58,976 bases of DNA, taken from the NCBI GenBank assembly GCA_051530055.1, contig JBMGUZ010000012.1, positions 1-58,976 on the forward strand, in the 5' to 3' direction. The position numbers were made by a program, and so were the translations under genes. The stretch's first letter is position 1; each line of letters begins with the position of its first letter. The notes beneath the pieces were generated by a model that was not told the origin of the DNA, did not search any database, and worked only from the letters and a program-made list of their open reading frames with translations. Source of the DNA: Neoechinorhynchus agilis (lineage: Eukaryota; Acanthocephala). Shown piece by piece: positions 40,033 to 50,691 of this stretch.

Positions 40033-41686
40033 TCTTGATGATTGATAGATATCGTAGACTATTTTTGAGGATTATAAGATCGTTTCGCTTTACTTGGTCG
40101 TTTTTGAAAAGGTTATCTCGGATTGCAAATAAGCAAACATGACGCAAATATTGATTTTGGACTCACAAATATTGAAAGAGTATTGTTATTTGGATATTAA
40201 GCGTTGAGCCACATGAAAGGCTTTCTATTATCATTGCTTTGACTTAGTTTAAGGAAACAGCAAATTTTTGGATTTAAGACTTTAACAAAAATTAAGCCCG
40301 CATTTTCCAATGAGGACGATGTCTCTGGCCGAATTCGATGATAACGAGCAATTCTTTAGATTTTATTCGGATAACAAATCACTTAAAAAACGCGTATCAT
40401 TTGAATAACACGAATTCAGGTTTTGAAAGGCCTTAAAGATCTCATTTGTTAGACCCAGCGAATGTATAGCGCCCAGTAGCTTTGCTGAACAAAGAATCAG
40501 ACGAATCTTAGGACTTATCATCCCGGGTAATCGTGATAGCCACAATCAACTCACAAAAAGGAGGATGATCGCCTACTGGCAAGGATTTATGAACTTGTTG
40601 CGGAATCTAGGCAGCTAAATTTTCTTTAACAGGAAAACCAACTTATTTTAGACTCTTTTAAACCTTTTGTAATGCCAACAAATGTAAAAGTGGCCAGCGA
40701 ACGATCAGTGATTGTAATGCCGACACTAAGTTCATCGATAAGCGACGTATTGAAATTAAAAAAAGAAGCTCCTTCGAAGGGAAGATCAATTGAAAGGATT
40801 TAAATAGACTTGTCGAATACATGGAAGAGTGGTCGAAAATCCATCACAGAAGGTAACCGTAAGCCGTCTTTGAAAGGAAAGAGATCCCCGGCGCATTTGG
40901 TTGGGCGTTAATTCCTGTGCTTTTCGATAAAGTTGGATATTCTAACATCAAGACTCTATTTGTCCTCTAAATCTATAGAATGCTTTAATCGATGTCTTAT
41001 TAATGATTTTGATTTAATCGCATCCTTATCTTTGCAGCAGTTCGATCTTTTAGTGAAGAATTCAACCTCGAACACATGACGGTCTCTAAGTCTGCTCATT
41101 TTTGTTTCTAATTCCTATAAACGATTCAATAAGGATAAAATCCAACGGCAAATTGGAATCTTCGTAAGGGCGACCACTTCTCCGATGGGTTCTGGAGGGT
41201 GATTACGAACAAGAAACCGTATCTTCTTCTAATGTGGCAGCCGGCTAACGAAGCCGTGGAATAAATTTCTTATCAAGTTCTGTGAATTTCTATTAAAACC
41301 TTTCCCTTTTATTAGAATGTCGCATGTTCATTACAATAAAATTCGGTAGCACGTTCATTCGAAAGCAACGCTTGAGGACGATTTCAGCATCTCCTGATTC
41401 TCAGTGTATTTGATCATTTCGAAGAAAATCGGCTTGCTCAATTGAATTTTGATCAGTCGGTGGATTGTCCACTGATTTCTAAACCGCTTGTTATCTTTTT
41501 CGAATTTATCCAAATTAAGCAACTGAAAACAAATGCGGCTACAAAATACTAATTAAATAGCCCGTGAGATTTTTAGGTTTAAAGGAAATTTCAGTTCAAT
41601 TCTTCCTTTGGGAGCATCGAGTCCAGTTAGACAAAATGCGAACATCGAATAAATAAAATGACTTTATATTTGAATTCCCGTCACTT
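40033..41686. other. Intergenic region with weak small frames
   Basis: Contains the presumed capping-enzyme promoter at its left edge. Two short plus-strand frames with ATG starts look protein-like but are unsupported: 40310-40408 (MRTMSLAEFDDNEQFFRFYS) and 40672-40803 (MPTNVKVASERSVIVMPTLS). Otherwise nothing is seen. Confidence 0.35.
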
Positions 41687-42167
41687 AAACGCAATGGGTT
41701 TTTAGCGTTTCAATTTTTAGGCCATGAATCGATATTTCTGATTGAAAAATAACGATTTTTTTATCGATTCTAAATTTTTATTCGAAGAAGCTTAAAACTG
41801 TCCGTCGGTACAATAATAAACATTTTCTATTCAGCACTTTAGAAAACCCAATAAAATCGCTTTAAACCTAAGACTTTGAGCAAGCAAACAAAATGACTAC
41901 TTTTCCCGAATTGATTTATCGATAAAAAGTCGACTAAAAATTTTAAATGTGCGCCGAATAATAAAACGGACCCGAATTCTGTCGTTTTTTCGTAACTTCC
42001 AAAACGCCGTCCGCTTTCTAAAGCGCTGCACCCGCATTCCTCGCGTCGTTCTGTTTTGTTCTCCGGTGAATCGAGCGACTTTGGCGATGGTGGAAAATCG
42101 TTTACGTTCGTACCGAGGACGAATGGAAGCGTCTCAATGCAAGTGAGTAATATTTTGAAATTGTGGG
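41687..42167 (+). repeat. R-unit, middle copy
   Basis: Third member of the three-copy repeat; 481 bp against 509 in the arms. It includes the arginine-rich candidate first exon ending at a donor (CAA|GTGAGT near 42144). It again lies on the 3' side of a viral copy, separated from it by about 220 bp of different sequence (42168-42385). That spacer holds an unrecognised coding-like minus-strand stretch (SAHFKVAPQYTLLTAFDIFR). Confidence 0.65.
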
Positions 42168-42385
42168 AAATCTCTGTTTTTCCTTTGAAATAATGTTGAA
42201 TTTTCGTATTTCCAACGACAGCAGTATGCAAACCATGTAACAAGTTGTAGAGCTCGAAAGTTGATGGGACGAACTCATTGGCGACTTTAAGTGTCGGGCG
42301 GGCCATTCTGAAAATGTCAAATGCAGTAAGGAGCGTATATTGAGGAGCAACCTTAAAATGGGCGGATTTGGCCGATTTCCAGCAA

Positions 42386-45300
42386 TGATGTGCATCCAAC
42401 TATCGATTTCGACTTTAGATTCAGAGTAATCTCTACCCAACTCGATGACAATATCTTGTCTCTCATGTCTAATCGAAATCATGTTGCAGACCGGGCATTC
42501 CACATGCCAGCACAGGTTATTCAGAGCTGAAGGTGTACCAGATGCATCAGCTCAGATTCACATTCCGAACTAAATCGTTCGGTGGCTAATCCTCCGCAGA
42601 GGCAGCCGCACGCTCTGAAGCATCCTCTATCTTCGACCCTTTGGAAGAAATTCGGGCCTCGGGGCCCATGGGTGCTAACTGCGAGTCCCCCTCGAAACAC
42701 GAGGCAATACCGAGAGGATCGGTATACCTTTCGTTCCTGGGGACATCGAAGGTGCCCTTGTCAAAGCGAGTGTCCCAACTCGCTAGATGCGCCAGAGAGA
42801 AGCGGAGACGGATATGAGCGTTAATTTTAACTTGGATCGCGAAGAGAGAACCTATAGTAATCACGTCGTACTGACCTTTGCATCCTCTAGGAAGGAGCGC
42901 CCCTCTGAAAGTGATATCAGAACGGATTCCGCCGATGAAACCTTTCAATGTGACGAGAGGCATTAGTTCGGGCGTGCAAGGTTCATTAAGTCCGATTCTG
43001 AATGGATCAAGGTCGTCGGTACAAACGACAGACCATACCGAATTGTTTAAGAAGAATTTAGTCGTCAGCTCAGCCTCCTGAGTATGAGAAGACAGTTGCC
43101 ACGACACTCCAACAGAAGACCTACCATTATGTTCGGAATACGCCATGGCCCCGGAACCGAACGATACTCCAAGTGACTTGGAGACCATGACCCAGTGTAG
43201 AATTGTTCGTTCATGAACGATAGTGACTTCCGGATCAACCGCCCATGCAGCAAAAGCTCTAGCTAGCGGAACGCCCAAATATGCGTTAATGATACCCAAA
43301 ATAGTCCTATCGCTCGTTGGTAGCACATCGGAAATCGACCCTAAAATCCAAGAAGATTCAGGCGTCACTGCTTTGATCGAAACTTGCATCGTGTCAAGCC
43401 GCAGACTTAACTTGTGTGCAGCAAGCCTAAGGCACGGCAAGATGTCAGGTGCAGAATAATACTTCAACTCGTTTTCAGGAGTCAACCTTGTTCGAGTAGC
43501 CGGAAGATCTGAGACCTTAAGAAGGCCAAACTGAATAAGAGGGTAAAAGTAGAAGCCCGGGTCGTAATTCCAGGCTAGTCTAATACCAGAATTGTACGGA
43601 ACCTTTAGCCTACCCATAAATTGGTAGTCAAGAGTATTGTTGGATAAGGCTAAGTAAGATAATAATTCCTCTTGACATGGAATTTCATTTAAAGCCTCAT
43701 TCGGAAACGAACCGTTGAGGATCGAGAGGCCGAGATTGTCGTAAGGGAAAGAACCCATTCCGTTGGAACTAGTATAGCGGAATCGCTGGACACAAGTCGC
43801 AATCTCTTCTAACGTGACGGTTACCACAATAAAAATCTTATTGGCTTGTTTAGCGAACGCATCCATCAGAGAAAAGAAATGCTCCTCGGTGCCAGAACGA
43901 TTCATATAGATCTCATCAACAAGAATCGGATTCCACACAGTAGCGACTATACGATGCAACTGCTCCGCGGGAGCCGGGAAATATTGTTCCATGACGGCGA
44001 GGGTACGACCGTCAAGTGCCGAGTTGTGGACATTTGGTCCTTCGTTCCAGACTAAATTGTTAACGGCTACGCATCTGAAGAAGTCAACGACGGACATGCG
44101 CAGCCAGACGATCTCAAACGGTTGACATACCCACATACGGCGAATATTACCATTCAAGCGAGAATTACCGTTTGGCGGCGGAGCCGTAACTGTCGGATAA
44201 TTGTCAGTAGAAAGAATTGCTCGCATTCGAGCGAACGTGGCTGGGGAGCCGTCTCGATAATGATCGAGCGCAGCAGAACCGCAAAGCGTCAGGTAAGCCA
44301 TTTTTTCGTTCCGACGACGGAGCAGTGGGGCAACCTGACTAACGGTATGTAAAAGCCGAGTGAAATCCATCCGTGCGGATGTATCCAAATCATCTGATAG
44401 AATTAAGCTATACACTCTATCGAGACAAGAGCTGCTCGAAATAGTGGTCGGAGGGTCAACCGGATCGGGTGAGAGAATGTGGAACACATTAGGGTCTAGG
44501 TCCATGCCGGGTTTCAACATGAGCTCTTGCTCACGCCATAGTTCGTTATATTCGGCACCAATTGGACCAGACATAGCATAAGATAAGCCCAAAGAGATAC
44601 AAATCGGTTCGTGAGTTTCAGTCAGATGGGGCATGTTGCAGAGATAGTAATGTAGAGCTCTCTTTTCCTCGACGCTCTTGCCTCTGTAGAAGGGTACGCT
44701 AGCCTCAGCAACTGCCCTGGCTTTATCGTTAAGAAAGCTATCGTCCTGCTCGAGGATCAGGCCTGCGTCATGGAGAAATTCGGGCTCTTTGGTAGCAATG
44801 ATGCTAAAGTTGGTGGCGGGGATGGTCCGAAACAAGGAATAATTACCAGCCAGAGCGGTAACTATTTTGGAGACATGGTCGGCCGACTGAACGAATTCAA
44901 CTGTCATTTGATATCCTACCGGCACATAGGGTCGCGGAATCGAATTGCCGTTGAGAGAGTGCATGAGGCGATTCCATTCCTCGGAAAGTCTTTCAGCATA
45001 ACCATCGCCACCAGCCAGGACGGAGGAGATATAGGAGCTAGTGAAACTGCTCACCCCGTTTCCGGCTAAAGTGGAGATGGCATCAGGTGAAAGCCACCCC
45101 GAAGAACTGAATTGCCTGAAGTGCCTATTTCTAAGCGATGCAAGCAAAGCTGTGCGCCTAGTGGCGCGCCATTCCAGACTTTCCAACAATTCGCTTTGCC
45201 CATTTAGAACATCTAACTCCCTACAAAAGGCTGCGCACAAGCGCTGGTTACGGGAGGCCAGCCCATGCGCTAGAGCATGTAACATGGGCTGATTGTTCCT

Positions 45301-45543
45301 ATGAGCAAAGCAGAGACCCATTAATCTCTTCTTTGATATTCCGATTTTATTAAGAAGGTGATGCGCGCGAACTCGCACATCATTACGAATCTTATGTTCG
45401 ATATTGTCCGACTTTTCCGCGATGGTTGTAGCCCCGACGAACGCAGCCTCATACTTGAGGTTTCGTACGGCAGCCTCCATGTCACGGGTGAAAGAACCGT
45501 TCTTATCTGTAGGGACGAATGAATTGTAATTACGATACCTATC
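42386..45543 (-). mobile_element. Viral fossil, middle copy (older, incomplete)
   Basis: A diverged relative of the arm viral element on the minus strand. Parts present: most of the capsid-sized frame (long open stretch 42586-45480) and the beginning of the second frame (about 42386-42585). It is incomplete at both ends; one end abuts the 121 bp minisatellite directly. Within the region matching 3598-3783, 40 of 62 codons differ silently and only 5 change the residue, so the sequence diverged under purifying selection. That suggests a separate integration of a related virus, or long conservation in the host. Much older split than the two arms. Confidence 0.6.
42586..45480 (-). CDS. Capsid-sized viral frame, middle copy
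   Basis: A single open stretch of 964 codons matching the C-terminal three quarters of the arm frame, with high protein similarity but extensive silent change. Landmark segments are conserved (WVCQPFEIVWLRMS, IAWNYDPGFYFYPLI-like, FDVPRNERYTDPL). Viral homology continues about 60 bp beyond the first ATG, towards the minisatellite. Fossil of an incomplete element. Confidence 0.6.
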   Translation of the reverse strand: MEAAVRNLKYEAAFVGATTIAEKSDNIEHKIRNDVRVRAHHLLNKIGISKKRLMGLCFAHRNNQPMLHALAHGLASRNQRLCAAFCRELDVLNGQSELLESLEWRATRRTALLASLRNRHFRQFSSSGWLSPDAISTLAGNGVSSFTSSYISSVLAGGDGYAERLSEEWNRLMHSLNGNSIPRPYVPVGYQMTVEFVQSADHVSKIVTALAGNYSLFRTIPATNFSIIATKEPEFLHDAGLILEQDDSFLNDKARAVAEASVPFYRGKSVEEKRALHYYLCNMPHLTETHEPICISLGLSYAMSGPIGAEYNELWREQELMLKPGMDLDPNVFHILSPDPVDPPTTISSSSCLDRVYSLILSDDLDTSARMDFTRLLHTVSQVAPLLRRRNEKMAYLTLCGSAALDHYRDGSPATFARMRAILSTDNYPTVTAPPPNGNSRLNGNIRRMWVCQPFEIVWLRMSVVDFFRCVAVNNLVWNEGPNVHNSALDGRTLAVMEQYFPAPAEQLHRIVATVWNPILVDEIYMNRSGTEEHFFSLMDAFAKQANKIFIVVTVTLEEIATCVQRFRYTSSNGMGSFPYDNLGLSILNGSFPNEALNEIPCQEELLSYLALSNNTLDYQFMGRLKVPYNSGIRLAWNYDPGFYFYPLIQFGLLKVSDLPATRTRLTPENELKYYSAPDILPCLRLAAHKLSLRLDTMQVSIKAVTPESSWILGSISDVLPTSDRTILGIINAYLGVPLARAFAAWAVDPEVTIVHERTILHWVMVSKSLGVSFGSGAMAYSEHNGRSSVGVSWQLSSHTQEAELTTKFFLNNSVWSVVCTDDLDPFRIGLNEPCTPELMPLVTLKGFIGGIRSDITFRGALLPRGCKGQYDVITIGSLFAIQVKINAHIRLRFSLAHLASWDTRFDKGTFDVPRNERYTDPLGIASCFEGDSQLAPMGPEARISSKGSKIEDASERAAASAED

Positions 45544-45544
45544 G

Positions 45545-46770
45545 CGCCAGAAATAACAGAATTTTTAAGCGCCAATCATTGAATTGTCTATATCATGTTC
45601 CTCATTGCTATTCATAAACACAAACTTCCTTCTGTTGCACGTCAGGAATCCCAAGGTGGTCGTTGCCACACAAATAACAGAATTTTTAAGTACCAATCAT
45701 TGAATTGTCTATATCATGTTCCTCATTGCTATTCATAAACACAAACTTCCTTCTGTTGATCGTCAGGAATCCCAAGGTGGTCGTTGCCACACAAATAACA
45801 GAATTTTTAAGTACCAATCATTGAATTGTCTATATCATGTACCTCATTGCTATTCATAAACACAAACTTCCTTCTGTTGATCGTCAGGAACCCCAAAGTA
45901 GTCGTTGCCACACAAATAACAGAATTTTTAAGCGCCAATCATTGAATTGTCTATATCATGTTCCTCATTGCTATTCATAAACACAAACTTCCTTCTGTTG
46001 CACGTCAGGAATCCCAAAGTAGTCGTTGCCACACAAATAACAGAATTTTTAAGCACCAATCATTGAATTGTCTAAGTCATGTACCTCATTGCTATTCATA
46101 AACAGAAACTTCCTTCTGTTGTACTTCAGGCATCCCAAAGAAGTCGTTGCCACACAAATAACAGAATTTTTAAGCGCCCATTATTGAATTGTCTATGTCA
46201 TGTACCTCATTACTATTCATAAACAGAAACTTCCTTCTGTTGCACGTCAGGGATCCCAAAGTTGTCGTTGCCACACAAATAACAGAATTTTTAAGCGCCA
46301 ATCATTGAATTGTCTATGTCATGTACCTCATTGCTATTCATAAACACAAACTTCCTTCTGTTGCACGTCAGGAATCCCAATATGGTCGTTGCCACACAAA
46401 TAACAGAATTTTTAAGCGCCAATCATTGAATCGTCTAAGTCATGTACCTCATTACTATTCATAAACACAAACTTCCTTCTGTTGCACGTCGGGAGTCCCA
46501 ATATGGTCGTTGCCACACAAATAACAGAGTTTTTAAGCGCCAATCATTGAATCGTCTAAGTCATGTACCTCATTACTATTCATAAACACAAACTTCCTTC
46601 TGTTGCACGTCAGGAATCCCAAAGTTGTCGTTGCCACACAAAGAACAGAATTTTTAAGCGCGAAACATTGAATTGTCTAAGTCATGTACCTCGTTACTAT
46701 TCATAAACACAAACTTCCTTCTGTTGCACGTCAGGAATCCGAAAGAAGTCGTAGCCACATTTACTCAAAA
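45545..46770. repeat. 121 bp minisatellite, right array
   Basis: Ten units at a steady period of about 121 bp; the landmark AACAGAATTTTTAAG recurs at about 45555, 45676, 45797, 45918, 46039, 46160, 46281, 46402, 46523 and 46644. Units differ by a few substitutions, some shared between neighbours, as expected from unequal exchange. It sits between the middle viral fossil and the gypsy RNase H fossil. Confidence 0.95.
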
Positions 46771-46795
46771 TTTTCTCCATTATGACCGTAATTAG

Positions 46796-47150
46796 TTAAA
46801 TCATTGGAATGGTCAAGTTTCGCACCACGTACATTTTAGGGCTTGCTTGGTGTATCGCGCAGACAGTGGTTGTCATGGTTTTTATTTTAACGTATCTTAT
46901 ATCGAAATTGTATTCGTTTAGCATTATCGCCCAAAGCACTAACCTTCCGTTGGTCATCTTGCTGAGGTCCCTCTGGTACCTGAATATGTGTTTTAACGGT
47001 TGGTAATCAGTTTCCAACACAAAATGTCGCCCATAAAGGTATTAATGAAACCGCTTGATTGCGTGCACGATGGCCAAGGCTTCTTTGTCTATAGTAGCAT
47101 ATCGCACTTCAGTTGGATTAAGTTTTCGTGACGTCAACATTATTGGAACT
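46796..47150 (-). mobile_element. Ty3/gypsy RNase H fossil, right
   Basis: Mirrored copy of 15905-16259 with the same broken state and the same neighbours. A duplicate of one old remnant and not an independent insertion. Confidence 0.8.
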
Positions 47151-47240
47151 TTTTTGTTTCAATAGCGAAGATTGTATCAATTAAATTTATTATATGAAAA
47201 TTTTCGGCGTTTTCGTTGGCCTTCTTCGGTCACTCTAAAA

Positions 47241-47852
47241 TTACAGTAGAATCAAATTTGAGAGCGTCTTAATTCTATTTATCGGGGGTATTCTGAGGTT
47301 CAATTTATAGTCGGCTTTGTTGCCAGGAAACGTGTTTGTTCGCTGGATCATTATCGCTTCGATCGTCACTCTATCGCGCTTTACGTCAGTGCGGGCCAGT
47401 ACTTCGGTGCCATCAAAATTGATCGCATGTCCACTGCTATTGATGTGGGACACTATTGGCGAACTTACATCCGTCTTTTTGTCCACTGCTCTTCTGTGCT
47501 CGGCAATCCTTTTTAAATTGATGGTTTGTCCCACATATGAGAGATTGTAATTGGAACATGAAATCTTGTATACACATCCGACCGGTACCTCCTCATTTTT
47601 CGGCCGGAGTATTCCTTGGAGAGTCCTGCCCTTTTGCTTAAACGTAGCGCACGCTTTGTCTCTATCGATTCTGTTGATCAGCGAATCTATCCCCGAATTC
47701 CATTGAACATCGACGAATGGCGTTTCAATGTAGCACTTCTTTTTCTCTTGATTGATTGTTCTCACATACGAAGCATACTTAGCCCTTCTCCTACATTTCT
47801 CAATGTATTTCTTTGGGTATCCACTCACTTTGAGATTGTTTAATAAATCCAA
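47241..47852 (-). pseudogene. Penelope-like GIY-YIG endonuclease
   Basis: A 203-codon frame with the Penelope-type GIY-YIG endonuclease. CVYKISC and LSYVGQT form the GIY and YIG strands; RIAEHR supplies the catalytic Arg helix, HINSSGHAINF the conserved His region and VTIEAIMIQ the metal-binding Glu. The domain itself looks complete. In Penelope elements it nicks target DNA to prime reverse transcription. The left arm copy lacks about 145 bp of it. Confidence 0.85.
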
Positions 47853-48274
47853 TATAGTTCACAATTAAGGCGTACTGTATCCGAACAATATCGAAATGCC
47901 CTGATGAACATCGATCGGACTATTGCCAATTTGTGTTTGATCGGCTGAGCAGGTATCCACGGAACAACCATGTGCGGAAACCCTTGCTTCCTGTAGACCG
48001 ATGTCATAAAACCACTATTCGAACCTTTTGTTACTTGTACATCCAGAAATGGTAGAGACTCATTTTCCTCCTCTTCCATTGCCCATATTATATTTTGGTG
48101 GCAGCTATTCAGTTCCTTGCTCAGTTGTACAGTTGAACTTCTATTGGGATCCAGAATAATGAACGTATTGTCCACATATCGTAGCCAGAGCTTCACATCA
48201 TTTAATTCTGACAAGTGTTCATCCCATTTTCTGATGTATATCTCAGCCAATAGTGGGTATAATGGGTTTCCCAC
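47840..48274 (-). pseudogene. Penelope-like RT, palm and thumb part, right
   Basis: Mirror of 14927-15499 with the same motifs (GNPLYPLLAEIY, RYVDNTFII, LPFLDVQV). It has one clear difference, WIPAQP against WISAQP. It ends at ELYWIY where the left frame continues. Confidence 0.8.
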
Positions 48275-49389
48275 ATCGCTAGCCCATCCGCCTGGTCATA
48301 ATTCACACCCTCAAACTCAATGTTTGAATATTGTCTACAGAATTCAAGAAGCTGGCGCCAATTATTAGCTGAGCGCTTCCATTCTGTACATTTTTCGACC
48401 AATAGGTTTGTTGATAGCTCAATCACCTCCTCCACGGGTATCTTTGTAAATAAGGACGTTACATCCGCCGAAACCATGAGACCGGCTTCGTTTGGATTCA
48501 CCCTGCCCAATCGATCAATGAAATCTACACCCGAAGTGACCACATGGTCCGATGCCGGAAGGAGCTGTTTGATAAATCCGGATAATTTTCTCGACAACTT
48601 ATAGTTATAGGATGAGTGTGCGGCGATGATCGGACGCGCTTTGACGGGTGTTTTGTGGATCTTTGCAAATAAATACATTTTCGGCGTCTTAGCATTCACG
48701 GATCGTATTCTTTTAAACTCTTCTGGTAGACCCTTCTGTTTCATTAATTTCAGAAGTAATCTGTTGAGTTCGTTCTCACGTTTACTCGTGGGGCAGAAAT
48801 CGAGCTTCTTGAATTCGTCAGCCTGTAGAAGTTCCATACCAAGTCTGTTGAACATTTCTTCGTTTGCCACACAAAATCCATGTCCTTTATCGATTTTCAG
48901 TTTACGTAATTCATTCCGTGCCTTGATTACTTTGGGTCCAGTCAACATCTTTCCTGTTATATTCGAACCACGATTCCTTCCGTTCTTAATAGCCATTTTG
49001 CAACTTCTTTCCAACTCCCATAATGGGATATTTTCGATTTGAATCGAAAGGTCATACACCATTTCCGCCATCTTAGTTCTGAATTGTAGGGTTCCGATTC
49101 TCGGGGTCGGGATAAACTCAGGGCCGAATGACAAAAGTTCCAATACTTCTTCAGGCAGTATAATCTTCGATAGGTTGATGACCTTATCTTTGTTCTCCGA
49201 CGGAATGAATAGATGTCCATCGGCGAGCTTGAGAATTTCTGCCAAGTTATCGACCTCCATAATCAGGATATTACACCATTCGTCGTCCGTCAAGCAACCC
49301 AGAATACCACGATTGTTCTCCAATTGACGCTTGTCGCATTGTATTCTTTTTTTAGCGACATTTTTTATTAAACACTTAATCACATACAC
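48202..49389 (-). pseudogene. Penelope-like RT, N-terminal and fingers part, right
   Basis: Mirror of 13809-14999, 395 codons, differing by a codon deletion (LPEEFK against LPEEEFK) and a few substitutions such as LKLADGHLF against FKPTDGHLF. It has the same terminal frame break. Confidence 0.8.
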
Positions 49390-49417
49390 CTATTTTTAAC
49401 CCTACATGATAAATCGA

Positions 49418-49690
49418 TTAAGCGTGTGTTAATCGACCAGTCGACCAATCGATTAAAAACGTGTTAATCGACCTATCACAACGCTCAAGATGTTTCCTTT
49501 CTTTTTGGAGTTCCTTAATAGCGTTGTTCAATAACCAAGTTTGCATCGACTTCTGGGCTTTTGAGCCATCGAACCCATACGCCACAGATTGTAGTTCCAG
49601 AAATGAAGGAAGTACTTCATACCGTTTACAGCTTTCAAGGAATTCCGATGCATTTTTGTTGCGAACCATTTTCAACGATAATTTCTCCAT
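49418..49690 (-). pseudogene. Penelope-like N-terminal region, right
   Basis: Mirror of 13508-13780 with an identical 90-residue translation. Confidence 0.6.
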
Positions 49691-49734
49691 TAGACGCAGT
49701 TTATCGCAAATCCGAAAGCAAATTTTGAACTAGC

Positions 49735-50115
49735 GCGTCAGGAATTACTAAACGGACAAAATTGTATATGGCTAGCTAGCGTTATTACTTTCTCTAATCG
49801 TATTTGTTCAATTCCTTAAAAGTCGTAAACGTGAAAGATCATCAAATTTGCAAACGTCAACAAATGATGGAAACAATGCATCAATAATCACGGTTGTTTC
49901 TCCAAAAATTGAAAAACAAATAACTCAAGAACTATTGCGTCTATCACAAATCCGAAAACAGATTTGGAATTAGCGCGTCAGGAATTACTAAACGGACAAA
50001 ATTGTATATGGTTAGCTTACGTAATAACGTCGGAAATCGCATTTGTTCAATTCCTCAACAGTCATAAACGTGAAAGATCATAAAATTTGCAAATGTCAAC
50101 AAAGGATGGAAACAA
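49735..50115 (+). repeat. 240 bp tandem repeat, right remnant
   Basis: About one and a half units of the array that has nearly five units at 12350-13495. The flanks match on both sides, so the difference is copy number and not position. Confidence 0.85.
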
Positions 50116-50406
50116 TGTCCATCCTTATAATGCTCACTTTTGCTCTTCCACTCAACTCTGAAAGCTCGGGTTGGAACGACAAATCTATGTCGGAACGTCC
50201 TCGTCTTTAGCAATTGAATCGGATAAAGAGTTCTTCCACACCCCACTTGACAAGTGAATTAATAGCCCGATTCTCCCGTTTCGATCAATCCCTGAACAAC
50301 ATGAAGTTGAGGACAAGGCACTCTTCAAGGGCCGCAGCTGCAATTGTTCCTAACCTCACCAGCAGCATCCGCTTTTTCGATCTTCGAATTGTCCATTTTA
50401 TTGTCT

Positions 50407-50691
50407 GAGATGAGCAGTCGACCTTCAATGATGAGCGAAAGTTCTTCAAATCAAGGTGATTTTAATGATTTCGATTCATCAGAAGAGGAGCAAGACATAT
50501 CGAAGCCAGGAGAAAATCCGCAAAAAGACGACGAATCCGTTGAGATGAGCAGTCGACCTCCAATGATGGGCGAAAGCTCGTCAAATCAAGGTGATTTTAA
50601 TGATTTGGATTCATCGGAGGAGAACAAAAGCTTATCGAAGCCTGGAGAAAATCAGCAAAAAGACGACGAATCTGATGAGATGAGCAGTCTT
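50407..50691 (+). pseudogene. Acidic-repeat gene remnant in right arm
   Basis: About two 45-residue units (RPSMMSESSSNQGDFNDFDS type) without signal peptide or gene ends. The unit edges join directly to sequence matching the left arm at 12072 on one side and 8125 on the other. The remnant therefore occupies the exact place of the 4 kb acidic gene block. This looks like deletion of the gene from this arm leaving a scar of repeats, in the expected orientation. Confidence 0.85.

Larger units (their letters stand above)
47225..49690 (-). mobile_element. Penelope-like retroelement, right copy
   Basis: Inverted copy of 13508-15815. It keeps more of the endonuclease than the left copy. Parts on the minus strand: N-terminal region 49690-49418, RT 49389-48202 and 48274-47840, GIY-YIG endonuclease 47852-47241. 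It shares the RT motif-4 frame break and the YVDN catalytic box with the left copy, so it was already dead when the block was duplicated. Confidence 0.85.

Noticed and set aside
41839-42399. A 186-codon minus-strand frame joining the spacer and the R-unit
   Set aside because: It runs antisense through the R-unit, where the other two copies lack the first half. It is a junction artefact and not a conserved gene, although its first part is noted as a spacer of interest.
45545-46770. Tandem zinc-finger coding array (CYLCGND units)
   Set aside because: The 121 bp period is not divisible by three and every unit has stops, so no continuous protein is possible.
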